Part shown: piece after piece, positions 35,401 to 41,940 of the stretch
How positions within the stretch are numbered: position 1 is the first letter of the stretch
How the letters are laid out: the number at the start of each line of letters is the position of its first letter
Source: Thiothrix winogradskyi
GTDB taxonomy: Bacteria; Pseudomonadota; Gammaproteobacteria; Thiotrichales; Thiotrichaceae
Length of the DNA: 64,000 nt
Assembly: GCF_021650935.1 (NCBI RefSeq)
Contig: NZ_CP091244.1
Location: forward strand, 248,001 to 312,000
Direction of reading: 5' to 3'
Notes under the pieces: generated by a model
Seen by the model: the letters and a program-made list of their open reading frames with translations, nothing else
The model's database searches: none
What the model was told of the DNA's origin: nothing
Position numbers and translations under genes: made by a program

Positions 35401-35622
35401 GAAGGGTATTACTCTGCGGTGAGTCGATCTACTGGAGCATTGGATATTTGGGTTCATGATCGTAACCGCCGTATTGGACGTACTGGCAAAGAGGGATTAA
35501 TTGAGGGCGTTGGTATTAAAACCGCTCTTTCCGTCGAAAAATTCCATGTCGATATGCTCGGCAATCTCTATCGGGCGCGGAACGAAACCCGTCAACCCTT
35601 GAAACCCAGCAAGAAACGGTGA
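32425..35622 (+). CDS. cas9: CRISPR effector nuclease Cas9, type II-C
   Basis: 1065 residues, compact like Neisseria Cas9 (1082). RuvC-I has Asp15 in YVLGLDIGMASVG; the Arg-rich bridge helix is ~52-80 (NKIRRDSRLTRRRLHRRAF); the REC lobe follows; RuvC-II has Glu493 in VHIELARDL; HNH has His574 in EIDHALPYSRSFDDGMNNKV; RuvC-III has HHALD at 713-717. The wedge and PAM-interacting part (~850-1065) keeps family segments such as AFAEPLYKP and GIGTKTALS-like GVGIKTALS. All catalytic residues are present, so it should be active. It is guided by crRNA and tracrRNA to cut DNA next to a PAM; the PAM cannot be read from the protein. Followed by cas1 after 6 bases. Confidence 0.97.
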   Translation: MTGEICNVPYVLGLDIGMASVGAALLAEDHILGLHVRAFNKAETAKEGESLNKIRRDSRLTRRRLHRRAFRLLRLRRLFKRTGLLADHSPCAFMIPNTSPWQLRAEGLDRQLSPAEWATVLYHLVKHRGFQSTRKSEAKADEKAGQMLSGVNHNAQLLEASNYRTVGELAWKHDNFRDAKRNKGGHYTHTFARADVETELRTLFAAQRLIGNQHTSDTLEQGVHTLLMARRPALSGDNLLKLVGKCTFETQEYRAPKASHTAERFVWLTRLNNLRISGIGQARPLAESERQVLLQLPFTQAKLTYKQVRKVLDLGEAERFAGLNYRDKDPEGSTLFEAKYFHTLRKAYESANLKSAWQRDSLDTERLDTLAYALTVFKEDVESRRWLSEQGVEAAIIEAVLEVSFTDFVRLSRKALLKILPFMEQGRRYDEAVQDAGYHHHSQKDTGQKSRLLPAFSKEDVINPVVYRSLNQARKLVNAIVQKYGAPSAVHIELARDLSKPFEERKRIEREQKEFRTNKEEDIKQFIAQFGFEPKGLDLIKWRLYREQDAKCAYSLQALDLHRLYENGYAEIDHALPYSRSFDDGMNNKVLVLTTENRNKGNRTPYEYLDGKNDSSQWHEFMAWVMGNKKIRQAKRMKLLRKDFGQEEAEKFRERNLTDTRYACRLFKNHVETHLQLAECSDSKRAVVISGQLTAFLRVRWGLIKVRADGDLHHALDAAVVAACSHAFVQRLAKYSQRGELEYLKTHTIDPETGEVVDIAALRQLEKDFPQPWAGFRKELLARLSPNPAAAIPPLEGVAPVRVSRAPQRRGTGSAHQETIRSAKQLQQGISSVKVPLERLRLQDLPNIVGAHDPRNESLITAIQQRLHEHKGDGKKAFAEPLYKPCKEGKEANAPQVRSVRLLDTQKSGLPVRGGIANNGDMLRADIFEKGGKFFAIPLYVSDVAKRELPNKAVTRDKPESEWVVMDETYRFVFSLYSNDWVRVTVKGKPIIEGYYSAVSRSTGALDIWVHDRNRRIGRTGKEGLIEGVGIKTALSVEKFHVDMLGNLYRARNETRQPLKPSKKR

Positions 35623-35628
35623 TGAATC

Positions 35629-36537
35629 ATGACTTGGCGCAGTGTGGTGATTACCAAACCTGCCCGACTCAGCTTCAAGAATCGGGCATTGGTGGTGGAA
35701 CAGGAAGGTGAAAAGGCTTCTGTTCCGCTGGAAGATATTGCGGTTTTGGTGCTTGATACACCACAGGTAGTGCTGACTTCACAATTATTGTCGGCGTGTG
35801 TGGAGGCTGGAATTGTGACCATTACCGTCAACGCGATGCACACCCCCAACGGCGTATTAATGCCTTACTTGTCGCATAGTCGGGCGATGAAAGTGATGCG
35901 CTTGCAAATGGCACTGAGTGTTCCGGCACAGAAACGTATTTGGCAAAGCATCGTGCAGCAAAAATTGCGAAATCAGGCGGCTGTCCTTGAATTCCGTGAT
36001 AGCCAGATGCTGGCAAGGCAAGTGTTGAATTTGGTCGCGCAAGTACGGTCTGGCGACCCTGATAACTTCGAGTCCCAAGGGGCGGTGATTTATTTCCCCG
36101 CCCTTTTTTATGCGGGTTTCACACGAAGGTATGATTGCTTTTACAACGCGGCGTTGAATTACTGTTACAGCATTGTGCGATCTGCCATTGCGCGGTCACT
36201 GGTCAGTTACGGCTTTTTACCGGCGTTTGGCTTGCATCATCGCAATGAGTTAAATGCCTTTAATTTGGCAGATGACCTGATTGAACCTTACCGCCCGTTA
36301 GTGGATGCGTGGATTGTGAAAAATTATCCGTTGCAACCGGAACGTGAATTAACCCCACAGGATAAAGCAACCTTGGTCAGTATCCTGCATGTGGATGCGC
36401 CACGCTTACGAGGTGATGAGGTTGAGGGTAGTAGCACCGTGTTGGCTTTGATAGATGCTACTGTTATTAGCCTTTCGCAGCGGTTGCAGGATGCGAACGT
36501 TAATCTGGTGATGCCCGGATTACCGCGCCATGAGTAA
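35629..36537 (+). CDS. cas1: CRISPR adaptation integrase Cas1
   Basis: 302 residues of type II Cas1. The N-terminal beta domain (TWRSVVITKPARLSFKNRAL) is followed by the catalytic helical domain with Glu148 (NFESQGAVIYFPALFY), His203/His204 in FGLHHRNELNAFNLADDL and Glu219 in DLIEPYRP, the metal-binding set of Cas1. With Cas2 it integrates new spacers into the array. It starts 6 bases after cas9 and overlaps cas2 by 8 bases. No csn2 or cas4 accompanies it, which defines subtype II-C. Confidence 0.97.
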   Translation: MTWRSVVITKPARLSFKNRALVVEQEGEKASVPLEDIAVLVLDTPQVVLTSQLLSACVEAGIVTITVNAMHTPNGVLMPYLSHSRAMKVMRLQMALSVPAQKRIWQSIVQQKLRNQAAVLEFRDSQMLARQVLNLVAQVRSGDPDNFESQGAVIYFPALFYAGFTRRYDCFYNAALNYCYSIVRSAIARSLVSYGFLPAFGLHHRNELNAFNLADDLIEPYRPLVDAWIVKNYPLQPERELTPQDKATLVSILHVDAPRLRGDEVEGSSTVLALIDATVISLSQRLQDANVNLVMPGLPRHE

Positions 36538-36862
36538 GGAGACCCGTCGATTTATGCGCTTGATGGTATTTTTCGACTTGCCTACGCTGACAAAACTAGA
36601 CAAACGTGCATACGTTCTGTTTCGGCGTTTTTTGCTGAAAGACGGTTATGACATGATTCAGTGGTCGGTTTATGGGCGTGTTGTCAATGGCTCGGATGAT
36701 GCGGAAACGCACCTGAAACGGCTTGCCGCTAACCTGCCACCAACCGGCTCAGTTCGTTGCCTGCAAATCAGCGAAAAGCAGTTTGCCAACATCAAGTTGA
36801 TGGTCGGCACGGCAAAACTTCAGGAAAAAAAGGTCAACGCAGCCCAGTTATTACTGTTTTGA
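36530..36862 (+). CDS. cas2: CRISPR adaptation protein Cas2
   Basis: 110 residues of the Cas2 ferredoxin-like fold. The first strand RLMVFFDLPTLTKLDKRAY carries the conserved Asp, followed by RFLLKDGYDMIQWSVYGRVV, as in type II Cas2 proteins. Cas2 dimerises between two Cas1 dimers in the integration complex. The gene overlaps cas1 by 8 bases and ends 63 bases before the first repeat. It is the last gene of the three-gene cas operon. Confidence 0.96.
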   Translation: MSKETRRFMRLMVFFDLPTLTKLDKRAYVLFRRFLLKDGYDMIQWSVYGRVVNGSDDAETHLKRLAANLPPTGSVRCLQISEKQFANIKLMVGTAKLQEKKVNAAQLLLF

Positions 36863-36881
36863 TACCGTTTTTTCTATGAAA

Positions 36882-36914
36882 AAACCCGCTGCAAGCTAAG
36901 CCTGTAGCGGGTTT
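36882..36914 (-). terminator. hairpin closing the CRISPR array on the crRNA strand
   Basis: AAACCCGCTGCA (36882-36893) pairs with TGTAGCGGGTTT (36903-36914), 12 bp with one G-U pair and a 9-base loop. On the minus strand, the crRNA sense, the stem runs into six T, a good intrinsic terminator that would stop array transcripts before they run antisense into cas2. On the plus strand the T-run is only three, so it is weaker for the cas operon. Confidence 0.8.
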
Positions 36915-37357
36915 CAGCGTAGGGTATTGTAGCATTCCGGGGTGAGAGTGGGAGCTACAACTAAGGTCTGGGAAGAGGTTCTAATTCAGGAATTGTAGCA
37001 TTCCGGGGTGAGAGTGGGAGCTACAACTTCGGGATAAATGTCACGTGGGTCAACGCCATTGTAGCATTCCGGGGTGAGAGTGGGAGCTACAACATGATTT
37101 GTTGGTTGTATCCGCCGACTTCAATTGTAGCATTCCGGGGTGAGAGTGGGAGCTACAACCCCCCGTGCATTGCGTCCAGCTCACCCCATATTGTAGCATT
37201 CCGGGGTGAGAGTGGGAGCTACAACAGCATTGTTGGCACTGGTGATATTGCGGTTATTGTAGCATTCCGGGGTGAGAGTGGGAGCTACAACCGCTGGTTG
37301 ATCGGTGAGCTGTACCACCGTATTGTAGCATTCCGGGGTGAGAGTGGGAGCTACAAC

Positions 37358-37621
37358 AAAAATTCCGCCTTGCGTCTCGCGGGTGCTATTGTAGCATTCC
37401 GGGGTGAGAGTGGGAGCTACAACCCAACTGCTGACGGCTGATACGTTCGCCCAATTGTAGCATTCCGGGGTGAGAGTGGGAGCTACAACAAAAATTCCGC
37501 CTTGCGTCTCGCGGGTGCTATTGTAGCATTCCGGGGTGAGAGTGGGAGCTACAACCCAACTGCTGACGGCTGATACGTTCGCCCAATTGTAGCATTCCGG
37601 GGTGAGAGTGGGAGCTACAAC
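37358..37621. repeat. tandem duplication of a two-spacer CRISPR unit
   Basis: The 132-bp block spacer-repeat-spacer-repeat at 37358-37489 is repeated exactly at 37490-37621 (spacers 7-8 equal 9-10). Two single-spacer duplications also occur, at 38084/38150 and 38348/38414. These come from recombination between repeats, not from separate acquisition events, and reduce the array to 35 distinct spacers. Confidence 0.95.
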
Positions 37622-39036
37622 GGTTGTAATGCCGCTGCATCAGCAGGCTCAATTGTAGCATTCCGGGGTGAGAGTGGGAGCTACAACGTAAACGATAGCA
37701 CTGGCGCATACGAAGGCATTGTAGCATTCCGGGGTGAGAGTGGGAGCTACAACACTGTCCACGACCGCAACAACATTGCAATCATTGTAGCATTCCGGGG
37801 TGAGAGTGGGAGCTACAACGACTAGGGCGAGGATGGTTTCGCCGGTTGTATTGTAGCATTCCGGGGTGAGAGTGGGAGCTACAACTTCCGCCCGGCGCTT
37901 GATACCCTGTCCCGCATTGTAGCATTCCGGGGTGAGAGTGGGAGCTACAACCCATTGGGCCACAGTAATGTTCTGCCTTCGATTGTAGCATTCCGGGGTG
38001 AGAGTGGGAGCTACAACTGGTGGGACGGCAACACCGCCAGCGATGTGATTGTAGCATTCCGGGGTGAGAGTGGGAGCTACAACGGAAATTAACGGCATAA
38101 GCTCAAGTGTTGAATTGTAGCATTCCGGGGTGAGAGTGGGAGCTACAACGGAAATTAACGGCATAAGCTCAAGTGTTGAATTGTAGCATTCCGGGGTGAG
38201 AGTGGGAGCTACAACCAGTTATTTTACGACAGGGACATCACAGGAATTGTAGCATTCCGGGGTGAGAGTGGGAGCTACAACGCCGATCATACATTTACAG
38301 GCGCAGCTCTCATTGTAGCATTCCGGGGTGAGAGTGGGAGCTACAACTTGGAGTTCTTCGCCCATTTTTATGGTGATATTGTAGCATTCCGGGGTGAGAG
38401 TGGGAGCTACAACTTGGAGTTCTTCGCCCATTTTTATGGTGATATTGTAGCATTCCGGGGTGAGAGTGGGAGCTACAACCCCAACATCATAGGCCCCGAA
38501 ATACTCAGCATTGTAGCATTCCGGGGTGAGAGTGGGAGCTACAACATTCTCGATAGCGTGGTGCATAACTTCGGAATTGTAGCATTCCGGGGTGAGAGTG
38601 GGAGCTACAACTATTGGGTCAACAGTCAGTCAAAGTGCAATATTGTAGCATTCCGGGGTGAGAGTGGGAGCTACAACATTCTTTGTGGCACTGAATGCCA
38701 AACTTGGATTGTAGCATTCCGGGGTGAGAGTGGGAGCTACAACCTCGACAACTACAAGCCGGACGTGTGGATGATTGTAGCATTCCGGGGTGAGAGTGGG
38801 AGCTACAACAAACGTTGTTACGGCTGATGTGCTGATGGAATTGTAGCATTCCGGGGTGAGAGTGGGAGCTACAACCGGAATGGCATCTGTGACCAGCCTT
38901 ACTGAATTGTAGCATTCCGGGGTGAGAGTGGGAGCTACAACTTCGTGGTCGGTGGGTTCGAGGTTGTGGGTATTGTAGCATTCCGGGGTGAGAGTGGGAG
39001 CTACAACTGAATCCGCACCATTCGCCACTACCGGAA

Positions 39037-39043
39037 TATTGTA
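39037..39043. repeat. left target-site duplication of the IS982 element
   Basis: TATTGTA directly precedes the left end of the IS; the same seven bases follow the right end at 40035-40041. The site is the last base of spacer 32 plus the first six bases of a repeat. Confidence 0.95.
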
Positions 39044-40034
39044 ACCTGAGTTCGGGATAAGGTAAGGCGCAGCCTTTCATGGGAGAATGTGAGTAACCAC
39101 ACACAACATTGACCCCACCAAAGGCTGCTACTGAGATGCTAACACGGTTATTCTGTGCCATTGACGATTTTTGTCAGGACTTTCATCCCGAATGGAACAA
39201 AACGTTATTGACCCCGAAAGGCGGGCATCGTCGTCGCCACAGTGGTCTTGGCGATAGTGAAATCATGACGATTTTGGTGCATTACCACCAAGTGGGGTAT
39301 CGTACTTTCAAGTGGTATTATGAGCGTCATGTCAAAGTATTTCTTAAGGGTCATTTCCCGCAACTCCCTAGTTATCAACGTTTTATTGAGTTAATGCCGC
39401 GTGTTCTTTTGCCACTAACCCTGTTTATGCAGCAACGCTGTGAAACGGGGCGAGGTATTGCCTTCATAGACTCTACCCCTTGAAAGTCTGTGAAAATTTG
39501 CGTATTCCACGTCATCACACCTTTCGCAAAGACGCAGGGCGGGGTAAATCGTCAACAGGCTGGTTTTATGGGTTCAAACTTCATTTGGTCGTGGATGACT
39601 GCGGCAATATTTTATCGTTTGCCATTACTTCGGGTAATACCGATGACCGTAAGCCCGTTCCCACGTTGCTGAAAAAAGTGGTCGGCAAAGTCTTTGGTGA
39701 TCGTGGCTACATTTCCAAGGCATTGACAGAATCGTTGGCAGAGCAAGGGGTTGAATGGATTACCTCGCTGAAGAAAAACATGAAACCCGTGGCGCGTGAC
39801 ACGTTCGATACACTGATGTTGCGTAAACGGAGCATCATCGAAACCATCAATGATCAGTTGAAAAATATTTCACAAATTGAGCATTCACGCCACCGTTCAC
39901 TCACTAACTATATGATTAACATCATTGCTGGCTTGGTGTCATATGCCTATCAAGATAAAAAACCAGCACTGGATTTAAAAACATCAGCATTGGTTGTGAT
40001 CTAAATTGAGGGATGGCTTATCCCGAACTCAGGT
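39044..40034 (+). mobile_element. IS982-family insertion sequence inside the CRISPR array
   Basis: 991 bp bounded by perfect 17-bp inverted repeats, ACCTGAGTTCGGGATAA at 39044-39060 and its complement at 40018-40034, flanked by a 7-bp target duplication TATTGTA (39037-39043 and 40035-40041). The ACC terminus, ~1 kb length and a DDE transposase with FIDSTP, FGDRGYIS and SIIETINDQLK fit family IS982. Perfect ends and duplication point to recent insertion. The element is in plus orientation and its transposase frame is broken by one base. Confidence 0.96.
39136..40004 (+). pseudogene. IS982 transposase, frameshifted
   Basis: The N-terminal part (ATG 39136, LTRLFCAIDDFCQDFHPEWN) reads to GIAFIDSTP and stops at TGA 39481-39483. 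The rest continues in the -1 frame from 39480 (LKVCENLRIPRHHTFRKDAG) to 40004. Joined, they give ~289 residues, the normal IS982 length, with all DDE residues (Asp in FIDSTP, Asp in FGDRGY, Glu in IIETIND). IS982 transposases are normally one frame, and ACCCCTTGA is not a classic slippery site, so loss of one base is the simpler reading. Some product by slippage cannot be excluded. TTG 39109 is an alternative but less likely start. Confidence 0.88.
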
Positions 40035-40638
40035 TATTGTAGCATTCCGGGGTGAGAGTGGGAGCTACAACTTTGGGCGCTAGATTTGCAACATGGGTTA
40101 GATTGTAGCATTCCGGGGTGAGAGTGGGAGCTACAACCAACGCTGGTCAGTTCATTTGCCAGTTTGAATTGTAGCATTCCGGGGTGAGAGTGGGAGCTAC
40201 AACCCGTGCGCCTGAAAGTTCTTTGCTAACCTTATTGTAGCATTCCGGGGTGAGAGTGGGAGCTACAACCGTCTCGCGGGTGCTTTCGCCCGTAACAGCA
40301 TTGTAGCATTCCGGGGTGAGAGTGGGAGCTACAACTGCGATACAGGCAACCGTTGACCGCCTGATATTGTAGCATTCCGGGGTGAGAGTGGGAGCTACAA
40401 CCATCACGCCATCTGCATCACATCCGCACTGATTGTAGCATTCCGGGGTGAGAGTGGGAGCTACAACATGGCTTACGATAACCATTGGCGCTTCACCATT
40501 GTAGCATTCCGGGGTGAGAGTGGGAGCTACGGGGTGCGGAGGCGGCTTGGTGGGTATAGGGTGGTGGGATGAAACCTTACCCGTACAAAACAAATGCAGT
40601 CACATAAAAATAAAATTCCACTGATAAAGCACCAAAAA

Positions 40639-41076
40639 CTAGTTAACTTTCAAAAAAGGCGTAGCCATTCCCAACAACTTTGCTGCCCGGTTCAAGCGCA
40701 AATCGAAACAGGCAAACTGAATGGGTAATTGCGTCACTTGTTGCACATGCCTAGCCGTCGCCAGTTGCACACTGTCATAACCGCGTAACGCAAACGTATC
40801 GGCAAATTCACCTGCCAATTCCACAATCGTTTGGCTTACATCCATCACCAAGAAATCAGACCAATCAGCTTTAATGGCTAACTTTGCCTGCTCCATGCTT
40901 GGCATATCGGCGGGAACTTCCCTGCTACGCCGCGCTAATGCCGCAAACGCTTCTGCCCACGCAATGCGGCTTACCGCAACGGCTTCCGCCTGCGCGGAAA
41001 GCTCCTTCACTGCCAAGCTTTCCGCCTCAACAATATACAATTTGATCAGTGCTGACGTATCACAAAACAGAATCAT
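40639..41076 (-). CDS. PIN-domain toxin, VapC family
   Basis: 145 residues. PIN-fold acidic residues are visible: Asp6 in MILFCDTSALIKLY, Glu in RIAWAEAFAAL, Asp in LRGYDSVQLATARH and Asp in FACFDLRLNRAA. VapC toxins are Mg-dependent RNases cutting tRNA or rRNA. It follows its antitoxin with a 4-base overlap (41073-41076) and ends 108 bases from the last CRISPR repeat. There is no sequence sign that it serves the CRISPR system; such modules often sit in accessory islands. Confidence 0.88.
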   Translation of the reverse strand: MILFCDTSALIKLYIVEAESLAVKELSAQAEAVAVSRIAWAEAFAALARRSREVPADMPSMEQAKLAIKADWSDFLVMDVSQTIVELAGEFADTFALRGYDSVQLATARHVQQVTQLPIQFACFDLRLNRAAKLLGMATPFLKVN

Positions 41077-41333
41077 CCACGCATATCCAAAATGAGGTCA
41101 GACATGCTGTATTCAGTGTGGCTAACCACCAAATTTGCCCCCGCCGGTTTACGCCCTGACCAACTAGCTCCCTGAGCTAATAACGCCTGAATACCGGGGT
41201 TCTCTGCACCAGCGACACCTTGTAAGCGGGCAATAATACGCCGATGACTGGTGATGTCGATTGCCTCACCACCACGGGTTTGCTGCAAATAATGCGACAA
41301 ATGTGTCTTCAATTCACGAATAGAAACCTGCAT
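41073..41333 (-). CDS. antitoxin, Phd/YefM family
   Basis: 86 residues. The N-terminal QVSIRELKTHLSHYLQQTRG and DITSHRRIIARL pattern is that of Phd/YefM/VapB-type antitoxins: a DNA-binding N-terminal half and a C-terminal tail that embraces the toxin (SMSDLILDMRG). It precedes the PIN toxin with an ATGA overlap, the usual coupled order. Such antitoxins repress their own promoter; the operator would lie in the 157 bases before the divergent CBS gene, but I see no clear palindrome. Confidence 0.85.
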   Translation of the reverse strand: MQVSIRELKTHLSHYLQQTRGGEAIDITSHRRIIARLQGVAGAENPGIQALLAQGASWSGRKPAGANLVVSHTEYSMSDLILDMRG

Positions 41334-41490
41334 TTTGACCTCTTTCTTGCCAACTTATACCGAATTATAGTCGCAATCGACGGCGGATTTCCAGCATACT
41401 AATCGAGCCTTCTTTACTGTTGTATCAAAAAGTTGCAGAGTAATGGGCAAATACTAATAACGATAAACACCCCCAACCGAGGAGGAAAAC

Positions 41491-41919
41491 ATGAAAACCG
41501 TCAGCGATATTCTCGCCAAAAAAGGCACTGAAATACTCAGTATCAGCCCAACTGTCACCGTGATTGATGCCGTGAAAGCAATGGCGCAACAAAAAGTCGG
41601 CGCATTGCTGGTATTGGAAGCAGGCAAACTCAGAGGCATTGTGTCAGAGCAGGATTACACCCGCAAAGTGATTCTGACCTGCCTCAATGCCGAACACATG
41701 TTAGTGCAAGACATTATGACGCGGCAGGTCGTGGTCACGCGACCCGACCAGCCGGTTCAGGAAGTGATGGCAATCATGACCGAGCGCCGTATCCGCCATT
41801 TGCCGGTGATGCACAATGGCGAATTGGTCGGGCTGGTTTCCATTGGCGATTTGGTCAAGGAAATCATCTCGGAGCAGCAGTTCATTATTGCGCAACTGGA
41901 AAACTACATTCACGGGTAA
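41491..41919 (+). CDS. CBS-domain pair protein
   Basis: 142 residues made of two CBS motifs (ILSISPTVTVIDAVKAMAQQ with VGALLVLEAGKLRGIVSEQD; VVTRPDQPVQEVMAIMTERR with IRHLPVMHNGELVGLVSIGD) and a short C-terminal helix. Stand-alone CBS pairs bind adenosine nucleotides and act as energy or redox sensors for unknown partners. ATG 41491 has GAGGAG upstream. Single gene, convergent with ycaO. The partner is not identifiable from context. Confidence 0.9.
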   Translation: MKTVSDILAKKGTEILSISPTVTVIDAVKAMAQQKVGALLVLEAGKLRGIVSEQDYTRKVILTCLNAEHMLVQDIMTRQVVVTRPDQPVQEVMAIMTERRIRHLPVMHNGELVGLVSIGDLVKEIISEQQFIIAQLENYIHG

Positions 41920-41940
41920 AACCCAGCGCCCTGCTGGTTC

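Larger units (their letters stand above)
36926..40530 (-). CRISPR. type II-C CRISPR array, 40 repeats, split by an IS982 element
   Basis: Forty 36-bp repeats at a fixed 66-bp period, with 39 spacers of 30 bp. On the plus strand each repeat starts ATTGTAGCATTCCGGGGTGA and ends GGGAGCTACAAC. Repeats 1-32 begin at 36926 and every 66 bases to 38972; repeat 33 is split by the IS (6-base stub 39038-39043, complete copy 40036-40071); repeats 34-40 begin at 40102 to 40498. The last repeat (40498-40530) loses its final three bases (GGG for AAC). In crRNA sense (minus strand) the repeat begins GTTGTAGCTCCC and ends TGCTACAAT, an extended -10 box, as in Neisseria type II-C arrays where each repeat carries a promoter. 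Spacers 7/9, 8/10, 18/19 and 22/23 are identical pairs. Confidence 0.98.

Noticed and set aside
32425..36862. Type II-A or II-B assignment
   Set aside because: No csn2 or cas4 is present, Cas9 is short and Neisseria-like, and the repeat matches the II-C pattern.
37094..38827. Long open frames on both strands across the CRISPR array with repeated IVAFRGESGSYN or VVAPTLTPECYN
   Set aside because: They are translations of 36-bp repeats, whose 66-bp period keeps frames open; no start context or real protein sequence.
39480..40004. Independent gene starting at TTG 39480
   Set aside because: It is the C-terminal half of the IS982 transposase after a frameshift; its start coincides with the break and no ribosome-binding site precedes it.
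36926..40530. Self-targeting spacers against genes in this window
   Set aside because: No spacer was seen by eye to match the window outside the array, but an exact search was not possible, so this stays untested.
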